Of a DNA stretch of 64,000 bases, positions 40,277-52,300 are shown piece after piece. Position numbers and translations under genes: made by a program. The stretch's first letter is position 1; each line of letters opens with the position of its first letter. The DNA is taken from positions 70,102,783-70,166,782 of the forward strand of contig JAKCOZ010000002.1 in NCBI GenBank assembly GCA_022605955.1, written 5' to 3'. The notes below the pieces were generated by a model. The model was not told where the DNA came from and made no database searches. It worked only from the letters and a program-made list of their open reading frames with translations. This DNA comes from Rallus limicola (Eukaryota > Chordata > Aves > Gruiformes > Rallidae).

Positions 40277-40805
40277 TGCCCCCTCTGCCCTGGTCAGGCT
40301 ACCCCTGGAATAATGTATCCAGTTCTGGGCTCCCCGGTATAAAAAAGACAGGGATCTCCTGGAAAAGAGTCCAGAGGAGGGCTGCAAAGATGATTAAGGG
40401 CCTGGATCATCTCCCCTGTGAGGAAAGGCTGAGTGAACTGGGGCTGTTCAGCCTAGAGAAAAGAAGACTAAGGGGGGGACCTAATTAATGTTTATAAATA
40501 TCTGAAGTGTGCAACACGGGGAAATGGCCAGCCCTTTTTCAGAGGTCTGTGGGCACAGGACAAGGGGCAATGGCTGCAAGTTAGAGCACAGGAAGTTCTG
40601 CACAAACATGCAGAAGAACTTTTACACAGTGAGGGTGACAGAGCCCTGGGACAGGCTGCCCAGGGGTGTTGTGGAGTCCCCTCCTCTGGAGACATTCAGG
40701 ACCCATCTGGACGCCTCCCTGTGCGACCTTCCTAGGGACCCTGCTTTGGCAGGGGGGTTGGACCCGATGATCCTTTGAGGTCCCTTCCAACCCCTGTGAT
40801 TCTGT
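40277..40805 (+). mobile_element. CR1 LINE copy, ORF2 C-terminus and full 3' UTR
   Basis: Starts within the coding end: frames read [20 protein letters not shown] and then [20 protein letters not shown] and [11 protein letters not shown]. The UTR blocks follow: atgtttataaatatctgaag, gacaggacaaggggcaatgg, ggacaggctgcccaggggtg, ggcaggggggttggacccga and gaggtcccttccaacccctg. It ends gtgattctgt at 40805. Frame breaks near 40320 and 40480 show it is dead, but divergence is low. Host-like open frames called on either strand here are parts of this element. Confidence 0.94.
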
Positions 40806-41278
40806 AATAATTGAATGCACTTTACACGTGCATTCAATACATCACTACTGCTGGTTTCATGGATACAATGGAGAAATGCACTATTGCTGTTTAGAAGTAC
40901 GACTACCCTTATTACAACCACAAGAGATTCACCAATACACTACTAATGTAGTAGTCACAGAATTCAGTATTACCACCAGCAACAGAATCATGTCACTCAC
41001 TGTTACCGCTCACAGGCAATTAACAAGATTCAATGTTATCACCACAGCAGATTCACAGAACACATTATCACAAGCACACTAATACTACATGTGTGTTAGT
41101 TAATCACCCAAGACTACAAACTTAATGCTTGCTAAGGTAATGTGCTTAAAGTAACTTACCCATCTCTCCAAAGCAGTCCAAGGCTGAGTCACTTTAAAAC
41201 CCTCCATGAGCTGCCTGATGGGCTAGACATTGCTGAAACCTGTTTGTGGAACTCTGAGCTGGGCAATCCTTGAAGTTC
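40806..41278. other. Unidentified segment between two CR1 tails, beginning with a perfect hairpin
   Basis: This 470-base segment lies between the 3' end of one CR1 and a second truncated CR1 in the same orientation. Its composition differs from its surroundings: it is rich in CA/AC with few T runs. It opens with an 11-bp perfect inverted repeat (40810-40838) and has a second 7-bp stem (40939-40955). An 84-codon open frame (40828-41082) has no recognisable domain. It may be part of an LTR or a non-autonomous element, but I do not recognise a family and cannot fix its ends. Confidence 0.45.
40810..40838. repeat. Perfect 11-bp inverted repeat (hairpin)
   Basis: ATTGAATGCAC (40810-40820) and its exact reverse complement GTGCATTCAAT (40828-40838) flank a 7-base loop, TTTACAC. 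It starts five bases after the CR1 3' end. Confidence 0.93.
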
Positions 41279-41419
41279 TGGAGTCTCCTTCTGTGGAGAT
41301 ACTCAAGACCTGTCTGGACTCCTACCTGTGTGACCTGTCCTAGGAAACTGCTTTGGCAGGGAGGTTGGACTTGATGATCTCTGGAGGTCTCTTCTAACCC
41401 CTACAGTTCTGTGAATCTG
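41279..41419 (+). mobile_element. CR1 LINE 3' tail fragment
   Basis: The blocks ggagtctccttctgtggaga, tactcaagacctgtctggac, tttggcagggaggttggact, tgatgatctctggaggtctc and ttctaacccctacagttctg are the CR1 3' UTR end. The tail is degenerate (gttctgtgaatctgt). It is a separate insertion from the copy ending at 40805, which already has its own 3' end. Confidence 0.9.
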
Positions 41420-44400
41420 TAAAAGGAGTGGGCTTTACACAAGTGTTTTAACAAGGAGTTACTTTCAGTTTGAAGTACCCCTAGGAGAAGCACACTCCTG
41501 TCTGCCACTTAAAAAGTCACTGCAGAACATGTTTAAGTTTGAAAAGTTGATCTAAAACTCTTCTTAGGAAAGTTCACTTCTCCCTTATAGAATGGAAATA
41601 GATTGTCTTGAGAACACAAGTAGGTATACTGCCATTAAAATATTTTGTGTGTAAAAATAAAAATTGGAAATTGAGCTCTAGAAATGTGAAGAAATATTTA
41701 GTCCCATAGTAGCATTCACAGGCCTTTTGTGCAGCACTGTAAAGAACTGGAGAGTTTTGTCAGTGTGTGTTAGCTACTTCACCTTCTGAGTGTGCATTTA
41801 ACTGTAAGTATGCTACAGTAAGTGTAAATAATGCCAGCATTGGATCAGCTGCACAGTTTAAGAATGGATTTTAAGAATTGATTTGAGAACCAAATTGAAT
41901 TAAATTCATGCTCTTAGTCATTTAATATCCCAATAATTGATCACTTGTATTATTATTATTAATTATCTCTGGAAGATAAAGAATCAAATGTGTTTGTTGC
42001 TGTGGCCTTTCCACTCTATCTCTCTCATCCCTTAAACCCACTATATTAAATCTGGGTCTGCAAATACACAAACATTGAGCAGTTAGAAAAGTAAAAACAG
42101 CACAAGGACTTTAATTTGTATTTCTTCTGGCTTTTTTTCTCCTGTTTGTTCAATATCCTATTTTCCTAGCCCTAAATAAAATATTGGAGTGCTTCATTTA
42201 TGGAAGAACGAACAATTGAGACCCCTCCAAAGAATCCTTTTTAAAGCTCAGGAAAAAAATCTGGAAGAAATAAGTTAGAGTTGTTCAAACCACTGTTACT
42301 TAGAGGATAAGTTTCTGTATAAATTAAAGAACATACCTTCCAAAAAAGATAGGATAGAGTGAATCCTGGAAATAGACAGCACAAGCGAAATAGTGTTGTT
42401 GTGAAGCACGCAACAGAAATTTGAAAAAGAGGAGGACAACTAGAAAAAAAAAAACCCAAACAAAACAAAAACTCAGAAACAAACAGGTCACCAGCATGTC
42501 TGCTGCTCATATATTTAAGGTCTTTCAAGCGAACCACTTTTCCCTGGAATTTACTCCCTTGAGGGTTAAGGAATACTGTAAATTTGTGTTACTTCCCTAA
42601 GTACTACCAAGGGAACAAGTGCAGTCCTTAAATATAATACTGGTTTGAAAATTTTTCTTTCTCCTTTCCCCCTCAGTTTTTATTTATTTTGCATTTGACC
42701 CTCTGTACTGTTTCATATATCTCTGATGCAGCAAGTAACTTCAGTGTTTAATTTCTAGTGCATGTATATACAGCAGCAGGAGGGGCCTTGTATGCGACAT
42801 CATCAAAATCTTTGACTTAGGGATTTTGCTACTAGGCGTGATTCATAGTGCTGTGCTACCACCTTTTGCACTTGAAAGAAACCTCTTTCAATTGTTGGGT
42901 AGATTGCAGATGCAGTACTTTGTACCTTGATTTTGACTTAGTTTTTTAATAGGCCGGTCACGTATTCAGTCCATACTTATATACCCTTTCTCTAGCAGAG
43001 TTCTTTTTAGATGAGAACATAATTTGTGGAAATCCTTCTGACTTTTTGAAGCTTAAAACTTTCATTTCTTCCCATGTAATGTAGTGGTGTGTTTTTCCCC
43101 CTCTGTTCCTTTCTGGCATCAGCAGAATTCATTATTACCTATTTTTGCACTCTCGTCATCAACTTGAAACTTAATAAATTAGTCTCAAGATCTAGAGTTC
43201 CTTTATGTGATTTTAAACAGCCTATTGAGACAGTTATTCAACCTGCTGTAGTGTTTGTTTCAAGCCCATTTTTCTCCAGCTTTCCAGGTAACAGAATGAA
43301 TTGCCAAACTCCAGATAAATGGTATCACATTTCCTTTGTCAAGAGGATTAATTACCTTAAGAAAGAGATTGTGCCTGACGAATATAGTATCTATCTCTTT
43401 GGAATGTATGTGCTCTATTTCATTTCATTTTTCATGTTCCTTCATATGTTTAATTGTACTGGATTTCAGAACTTACTCAGGTGGTTTTCGTAGTGTTGAA
43501 ATCTAACTTCCTTCCTTCCTGAATGCTATGCATGATGTCGTATAGATTTACACTAACATACTCACACTTGGCTAGAATCCATACGTAAAACCATAAAATT
43601 GCTTCTAGGTTTTAAGATTTATGTACTAGATTAGGAATTCTGCTTTTTAAGTTTTCCCTCAACTTTTCATGTGGTACACAAGGGCCCGTAGCTGAGAGAA
43701 TGCATCTATTCCTTTTATTCATCACAAGCATTGCTGAAAACAGTTCAGAACTTGGGTCACTACTACACTTTCCCGCATATTAACAACTTTGCGTGTTCTC
43801 TGGTTTAATAGGAGCCACTTTAATTTCATTTGCAGGGCCACCTTACCATACTACCGACAACTTTCATTTTATCACTAAACTTCTTAACCTTTTAAGAGGG
43901 AAATGTGTTTTCTAGTCAGTGTCCTTCCATCCTTTCTAAGCTCTGGCTGTTCATTGTATTCCGTTTGGGATTATTAATTGGTTAGATCTGGAATCCTTTC
44001 CTTGAAAGGTCACTAATTTATTTATTTATTTTAAAAATGCGTGGAAACAGATTCAGGATAGCTTGAGATAGTTAATATGTGTTAGTCTCTGACACCTTCA
44101 ATTCACCCAATTTGTGTTGATGACTTTGCTCATTAATTTTTCATTTCAGTTGAAGTTGTTGCATCCTTTGTAAGTAAAAATAATTTGAATGTGGAGTTTC
44201 TGTCATAGTTTTAAGTGTTACAGTGGGTGAATCTGGATACATTTTTGTCATATATTTTCAATATGCTATAAACCTCATTTCTTAATCAGCTATTAACATA
44301 ATTGTCCTGTATTTAACATGTCCAAGTATTTATGGCTTTATTAATATCCTTATATTTACATCCCAGTATTAATATCCTAGTATTTATGGCTTTCAAACAC

Positions 44401-47180
44401 AGTATTCAGTCCTTTAATATTTTTATAATATAATTTATAATTTTGAACTTTTGGTAAAAATAGATATTCAAGTTGATCCTAGACTAAAAAAAAAAATCTT
44501 TTTGTAGAACTAACAAACACCTTGCTGTATATAGATATACTTTCTTATTGCAGTGCTTCCTCTCTTCATTCTAAAGGTCAGTTTGATTACTCCTAATAAT
44601 TTTATTTTGATTTGTCAAGTTAAAAAAGCAAAAGTAAACACTTTCAAACATACAGAACTTCCATTATAAAATCTATTGGAAAACAGTGCATTTCTCAACT
44701 GAGAATCTGCCAGAAAAAAAGTTGGTAGATGGTATTAAATTCCAGTTTCAAGGGAGACAAAAGAGTAACCTTCAAACTTTTTCTGACTTTGTCTCTTATC
44801 AGTCATGCAAGTGTCAGAGCCATAATGTGAATACTCAAGAAGGCTTTGAATTGTCAATAGAGAAAGCTTCCTCTTTGAGGTTATATTCTCTGGAACAGAA
44901 GAGATAACACTATTATCAGTGTTTTTATAGTGTAGCCAATTTCTCATTGCATGTACTGAAATGCAGTTTTTAATACAGTTTAGATATTAGTAAAATGATA
45001 AATATGCCAGACTTCTAAACTAAATTCGGAATGTTTCTGACAGTTCTGATACAGTATGAAATTCCACTCTGGTCTCTTTCAGAGATTTTTATGAGCATTT
45101 TCTGGGGAAAAAGCCATTTCCAAACACATTTCTAACCTTTTTAGGAAATTGACATTAAATATGCATTTCTTTCTGGGATGTCTGTTGAATTGTCAAGCCA
45201 GTTGAAACTTCAAAGTTTAACACCGGAATGGAAGCATACAGAATAAAAGCTAGCACACTCTGTAATATACAAATACCATTACAAGCTATTTATGATCACT
45301 GTAGGATGATTTTTTATGCTTTTCTTTTTTTATAAGGCATTCAGGGCCCTGTGTTTTAAGTGCTGACAGTGTGAATTGGTTTGAACTGCTGTTCATGGTC
45401 TTGTTAGTTTCATTTCTTATATATTGTAATTTTTTTTCCTATGGGCTAGCTAATGTGCAAAATCTCAATGCATTCAAAGGTATTGTGCAAATTTTGCATG
45501 AAAATACAATTGTGCTAAACATTTACTTGTGTAGGGAGCTATAAAGGTAATTTCTAAAAAAAATTGTGTTGTCTCCACTACAGAATCAGGTATTCTTATG
45601 AACCACTACTACATTCAGATATTTTGAAATAATATTTGCAGTTTACTTGAGTGAAATTCTTATCCCTGATCTTGTGATGTACAGGATAGCAAATAAAAAT
45701 TGACAAGTGTGTGTGCTGTTTTCATCAGCAATCCCAAATATTTCAGATGTATGAAAGCATACCTTAATATCTAATAAATCACCATGACACTAAAATAAAA
45801 CAAAATCATCCAGTATGCTAAGTATTTAGAGAATTCTATGTAAGCAGTTTGGCTCTGCTAAAAGCTAGACCTTTTTTGTATCACAAAAAACAGGCCATAT
45901 TCTTTGATTGTTGGAACGAATTGTTAGTGAAAATGGATCTTCATTTTATGTTAACAGTATCCCATATCTTCTAAAGTTATGTGTTTCCCTGTTGGCATTG
46001 GTCATGAGGCTCTTAACGCATTGGTTTTGACAATAAGAATCAAAATGAATTCACATGATGGCCTTTAGACCAACTTTATATGTGCTAAGAACTCTCCTAG
46101 CAGAAAACTTCTGTGTCAGAGTATTACTGATTTTAGAAACCTACATAGCTGATAATGTGTTTTTTTAATACCTGAAAGGTCAGGCTATAGTATACACCTT
46201 GTGGACTAAATATTGTCCCTTCCCCTTTGTTGTTCCTGGTTGCCTTTTTCTGCCAATCTATCTTGTCTTCAGGAAAACAGAAATGGTTGAAGCAGTTAAG
46301 CCCATTCTTTCAGAATTTTGCTGTTGCTGATGGAGTAATTTATTGAACTAAAAAGAGAAAAAAAAGAAAATTTGCCTATTTTGAAGGATGTAGTAAAAAT
46401 CAAGGAACTTGTCATGAATCTTGAGTTACTATTAGGATGAGACCGAAATATCTGGAGTGACCTCCCTCCAGAAATATAACATCATTTTTTCAGTGATTTA
46501 AATCCACATTTGCTGGAAGTGTGGCATGGAGTTTGGTGCCATAGATTAAAGAACAGCACTAGCACATATTTTATAGCAAACATTACAAAATAAGTTGTGT
46601 CATTCAGCATGGGTGGGGAAAGCCTTCCTCATTCTTGATTGTAGACTCTTGTTAAATAAGATTGCTTTGGTTCTCTAATATGTGATATTTTTACATTTAT
46701 CATTAAAAAAGACCCCATGTATCAATACTGATACTAAATCAAGCCAGTACTGGTCACCTTTATTCAAGGATTATCAGAAACTGGTATAAAGCAGGCCAAA
46801 ACAATAGGATTTTATTTTTGATCATTAATTGGCAACTATGACAGTAGAGCTAAATGTGAAGTTACCTGAAAGCTTGCTATAAAGTATGTAATTACGTCTT
46901 GCGTATTGTCTAGATATTTACATGTCTTTACTTTCCAAAACTCATTGTGGATTTTAATGATAGTTTTCTGCCAGCTCTTAAAACACATTTTGATTACATG
47001 TTCTTTATCCCTTGTTCAAGAAACACATAACTCAGTGGAGGGAGTGGATATGAGGTTGAAAAAATTCATGTGACATCTGAAGTGAAGCATTTCTTAGAGT
47101 AATGAATGATATAAAGCTATAAAAACTTTCACATGCATGTGCAGAGGTATGTGTGTGCATGTAGATTTATGTATCCTTAC
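41420..47180 (+). other. TUSC3: TUSC3 intron 6, unannotated stretch
   Basis: AT-rich and without recognisable elements. It contains a 134-codon open frame at 43089-43493 (the longest outside CR1 that begins with ATG), an AG|GT junction at 43287/43288, TTTA runs near 44015-44032 and a short spaced duplication of gtatttatggctttc-like sequence near 44325 and 44380. None of these amounts to a supported gene. Confidence 0.72.
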
Positions 47181-47253
47181 AGAGTCATAGAATTGTCTTG
47201 GTTGGAAGGGACCCTTTAGATCATCAAGTCCAACCATCACCCTAACCTGCCAT
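47181..47253 (-). mobile_element. CR1 LINE tail (outer element of a nested pair), minus orientation
   Basis: On the + strand agagtcatagaattgtcttg, gttggaagggacccttta, gatcatcaagtccaacc and cctaacctgccat form a reverse CR1 tail. It is cut off where a second CR1 tail of the same orientation begins. Confidence 0.85.
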
Positions 47254-47717
47254 AGGATCATAGAATGGTCTAAGTTGTAAGGCACCCCAACGATCATCGA
47301 GTTCCAGCTCCCCTGCCACAGGCAGGGCCACCAACCTCCAGCCCTGTTTCAGCACCTCACCACTCTGTAAAGAGCTTCCCCCTAACATCTAATGTAAACC
47401 TTCCTTCCTTTAGCTTCAATCCATTCCCTCTTGTCCTGCCATTATCTACCCTGAATCCCCTCCTGTTTCTCTGCTCCCTTCAGGTACTGAAAGGCTGCAA
47501 TGAGGTCCCCCCGCAGCCTTCTCTTCTCCAGGCCTAACCAAGCCCAGCTCCCCCAGCCTCTCTTCATAGGAGAGGTGCTCCATCCCTCTAATCATCTTCG
47601 TGACCTCCTCTGAACCCTCTCCAGCAGTTCCACATCTTTCCTGTACTGGGGGCTCCAGATCTGGATACAGTACTCCAGATGGAGCCTCATGAGGGCAGAG
47701 TAGAGAGGGACAATCTT
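47254..47717 (-). mobile_element. CR1 LINE (second element of a nested pair), minus orientation
   Basis: On the + strand aggatcatagaatggtctaa restarts the CR1 3' end immediately after the preceding tail. The UTR follows with ccctgccacaggcagggcca, then the coding end. The minus strand reads [20 protein letters not shown], then [17 protein letters not shown], which is CR1 ORF2 C-terminus. A deletion relative to the 34.3-kb copy removes part of the UTR (around 47345). Similarity ends near 47717, at the 5' truncation point. Confidence 0.92.
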
Positions 47718-47880
47718 CTTTTTCTTCAGTTTGAAGAGCATGTGCAGTGCACTGGAGATATGTAGTGAGTTCTCCATTTACATTGAATTGATTTTTAAGC
47801 TAGGAATGGAATATTATTTAATTTACACTGATTATTAGTATATCAATAAGCAAGACTTCTGGAGACCAGGCACTAGTGTT

Positions 47881-49385
47881 CAATGTAATTTAAATACTTT
47901 CAAATAAAGTAAGAGTGGTAGTGTTGCTACTAGAGGGCTGGGAATGTGGTTAATGTGATACCAGTTTTTAAAGCAGGTGTGGGGGTGCTTGCAAGGCCTA
48001 CACTGAATGAAATGCTCTAGATAACATCTGCTAAGATAGGAATATGAGTGTGAACGGAGTACCAAAACTGAGAGTGTTTCCCTAATGCTTTGTTAAAGAA
48101 GTTAGCAACCATCAGATGGATTAAACAGTAACCAGGGAATTACAGAGAGACTTCTGAATTTAGGGAAGGAATCTGCTTAAAAGTAAGTGTAAAGGAAGAA
48201 TGAGAGTGTATCAACAGGGCAGGACGCAGTGGAGGAGAACAGAGCAGCCGTAGCAACTAGTTTCCCCTCCTGCTGGAAGGGACCCTGTACCCCACTGGCA
48301 ATACCACACTGCCTGGGCCTGACAGAGCCTCTCCGTCAGACACAGGGCATACCCTGTCTCTAGCTAGGAGACTAATAGTGCAGCATTTATCATGATTAAA
48401 TATGACACACTGAGGGTAGCAGCATGGCAGTATAAAGAAGACTCGCCTCATGCATCTACTCACATTCCTTGAAGGCATCAGCAGGACTGAGAGCTACTGC
48501 TGATGAGAGAGCTACACTTGAACTGATGAAGCTTTGTCATTATATGGGTTTGAAGAAATTATAGAATGATCTAATAAGTTATTCTCATGAATTAATAAGG
48601 AGCTGATAGGTGTAAATTATCACTTTTCAAGGTGAAAGGAAATCGGTGCTGTCTCACAGGGGTTTGTTATGACCTTTTCTATTTACTTTTCATCACTTTG
48701 CAAGAGCTTGACAGCTTGCTGTTGGCATTAAGTTATTTGGAAGGATAAAGAGAGGGGCCAGCTACAAAGAAGTATAGGTGGAGCTTGTGCACAAGAACAG
48801 CAAGAGTGTTATCTGCCTTTTATTACTGTGTTGGAAATAACTGTAAAGTGATGTGAATAAAAAGCAGATCATACATTTTCCCTATAAAAGTAAAATGTCT
48901 CTAAAAGGATTGGCCCTCAGCACAGACTATTTCTATTCAGGAGTAAAGTCTTCTGGTTAGAATAGCATAATCAAAATAACCTCTTGAATACTCAGTGGAT
49001 GAAAGAGCAAACAATATTTAGAATTAAGAGAGAAAGCCACTGCCAGTGGTATGAATTGTGTTATGCACAGGTTGAGTACCATCTGGAAAAAAACTCAGGA
49101 GGTGACAAAGGGTGAGCTAAAGTATGAAAATGCTTATTTAGGAGGAAAGATGACGAGCCAATTTAAGTGAGGTGCATTAAATAATGAGTGACATTGCAGG
49201 ATATGTGAAGGAATGGGATAATCTTCAATTTATTAAAATGAAATTTGAAGGCAGCGTTTTCAAATAAAACATTTCTGTGTTGCACAGACAGTTGTGGAAC
49301 TCTTTGCTGCAAGTTATTACACGTATTGAAAGTTTACAGCTTTCATAAAGCTACTGTATAAATGCATAGCTATTAAAACCTCTTC
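47881..49385 (+). mobile_element. Ancient, decayed CR1-like LINE body
   Basis: Scattered blocks in the right order resemble an old CR1/L3-type ORF2 and 3' end. They are a gctgggaatgtggttaatgt-gataccagtttttaaagca block (reverse transcriptase N-side), a gaaaggaaatcggtgctgtc...caggggtttgttatgacc block, gagcttgacagcttgctgtt with ttatttggaaggataaag, and finally gttttcaaataaaacatttc with gttgtggaactctttgctgc. The last corresponds to the conserved 3' region (phe-phe-thr, val-glu-leu-trp-asn). Stops and indels are everywhere. Recognised by eye only; boundaries are rough, and blocks between about 48060 and 48560 are weak. Confidence 0.5.
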
Positions 49386-52300
49386 ACGATGGTAGTTGCA
49401 AGGTAGTCTGCCTAAAAATCAGAAGTACGATTTGGGAGATGACATCTCAAGGAGAGATTTGAAGATCATAATCCCAACATTAACATTATACTGCAGTAAC
49501 ATTAAACTGTAGTGTCATTAAAAGCATGTATATAACATAGAAACTCTGTCACGAAAGTGAAGGTTTCCAGTAGTTGGTCATTAAAAAGAAACTAGTGGTT
49601 TTATATTGTCAAATTGCAAGATAGAGGAGTTTTTTGTGTGGGTCATGCTAGAGCTGTCTTTATATCACACCAGAATCCACTCATCATTCACATGGTGTAC
49701 ATACTAATTCACATCCTATAGCGCCAGCTAAATTTGCAGTGGATGGAAAAATGAGATGTGGACTGGTAGGGAGCAATGCATAGTCCTGCTAATACATGCA
49801 GTTGTAATGCAAGCCAGCTGTTCTCCCCAGCTTTTGAGAGAGTATGGATCACTAGAGACAGATACTTAAAACCAGAAAAGATGTTTGCTAGTAGGAGGCT
49901 CTTAAACTGCTTAGGCAAAAAGATAAAAATGTGCTTCCTAGTGTTGAAAATAACTTACATTTTGGAGTATTTTATCAAGGCAGATGCTTCATTCCCTATT
50001 ACTTGAAGGAGTTTTAGGACATGTAAACGATGCTCAGATTGAATTGGGAGAAACTTGCCACCTACTAGCAGAAGTTGAGTGGTAGTAGAGGTAGTACTAT
50101 TCTTGTCTTGATAATGTGAGTGATCACATACATTATATACAGTAGCTTCTAGCTGTTAGAGTTCTTTAAGATAGACATTGAAGTAAAAGTGCTTCATCTA
50201 TTCATTGCCTTTTAGAGCAAAGCACAGTTACTTCATGGGGGAAGGGGTTAGCGGAGGGAAAGGAGTGTGATAAGGGACAGAGAAAAGAGCTCATCCCAGA
50301 GAATTGAAAATTTCTTTTTCATATGTCAGCCAGTTCAGTGTTCTGCATGTTACATAGGAAGTGTTAGGTTGAAATTCTTTAATATAGAGTAAATGATTTT
50401 ACCTCTTAGTTTGTTCTGTGCAATTATGTGGCTTATTGTATATTATATATCTTTCTAAATATTGATGTTCTGATATTCTATCACCAATAAACCATCAAAA
50501 TGAAACATTTGCTCTGTTGAAATCAATAGCAAAATGCTTATTGACTTCCTTTGACTTCCTTTGAATCAGCATTTTACCCAAATTATTTTAGGTACAGAGA
50601 AGAAACCTCTGTGCTCTCTTAGAAATATCATGGGACTGGAAATCTGCTTAAGTCAAAGTCACCATGAAGTTTTGTATCTAGAGCTTCATTCCATGCATAA
50701 ACTAGAGAGATAGGTATGTGGCTAAACCATTTTTCTCACCTTTTTTTTTTTTTTTTTTAAAATAAAAGTTACTTTGAGAAATCAGCTGTTGTGTTAAAAG
50801 AATCACATAATTAGTCTATAAGAACTGAAAGGAATCTTGAACGTCTAGAGAGGTAAAAGGGTAAAAATTAATTATGAAGCCAACTGCTCCTCCAACACTG
50901 GGAATAACCTTTATGTACTGAAGTGGTGGAATGTGTAGAGAAAAATGCATGTTCATATTGTTAAAGACAAACCTGCCTTTATAAGTGAGGTTTGAAATTT
51001 ATAGAACCACTGAGGTTTCTTGGAATTGTGGAAAAAGTCCAGTAAATTAGTAAATTAATTAAATGCAGAGGAATACAGCAGTTTGAGGCAGTGTTCTGTC
51101 TGTCAGACTAGTGAGTAAGTTTCACTCCAGCACACATCTAAAATGCAATCTTGAAGGTTTTTCTTAGTTTCAGTAATCTAAAAGTACTCAAAGCATTAAG
51201 AAAATACTGTATGTGTTGTAAAAGTCTTAAATTTCAATTGGATTTGGCATGCTTACTTGAAACTCTGTTGTGACAAAAGCATCAATGGAAAGTATTTCTT
51301 AAAGTGCATTGTATGTAAATATATGGTGAAGTTTATGTGCAGTGGGACTAAACTTGAACTCAATGAATAAGCAAACAATTCTTTGCCACCACATATGTGA
51401 AGACTGTGTTCTGTGTCCTTACTTTATGCAGACTTTTTATGCCCAGACATCCATGCTCTCTTCTGCTACTTCACTAGAGAACTGTGGTTTAGGTTAACAA
51501 TATGTGCATTAGATGTTCCTGTGCTAGATATTTCTGCCTGTTAATAGTTTTCAGTTAGCTGCTATGGGCACCACAGTAGTTACTGTACAAAGCGTTTTGG
51601 CTTGAAACAAACCCTTGGGGAAAAAAACCAACCCTTCTGTTAACAGAAAAATTAAACCATAGTAGTTCAGCTGTAATGTAGATACTTTAAAAGTCTGGAT
51701 GTTTCTGGATGCCAAGAAGAGAGGAAGATAATATTTAATGGCCTCAAAGTTGATGAAGTTTCTGAATGTTCTCAAAGCATTCAATTGTTTGGTGCTATGA
51801 CATACCTGAATGCTAAAGAATCTGAATGTAACTACTTAAGCCACATAAAAAAATGACATGATGGTTCATAACTAGAACATGTTAAAAAATCTTCTTGAAC
51901 ACTTCTTACAGCACTCCCAGATCTTTGATCTGTTTGTCAGCATGTTATTGTGGGTTAATTTTTCTTTGAACAATTCATTTGCTAATTTACTAGACTACAC
52001 ACATTCCTTAAATTCTTCAGTTTTTTCCCCTTCATCTAGAGTCAAGGGTTTTTTTGTTGGTTTTTTTTTTTAATTTTTAATGCCTCGGTGGTTATTTTTT
52101 CTCAAGATGTAAAATTTTTCTTGCATATGAAAAATGCTGACCTATTCTTGCAGTTCCTCCTAGAATGAAGTAACCCATATGCTATATGCATACACTTGCA
52201 ATTGCTGAGAAAATTGTTGTCTCTTAAAGCCTCCCAGCCTTTCCTTTTCTCTCTGTTACAGCATGTCACGGGTAAGATGATTGTGCTAACTTTGTTTTGC

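Noticed and set aside
40492..40921. Several + and - frames suggesting overlapping small genes
   Set aside because: All lie wholly or mainly within the CR1 copy at 40277-40805 and represent its C-terminal coding region, UTR or opposite strand.
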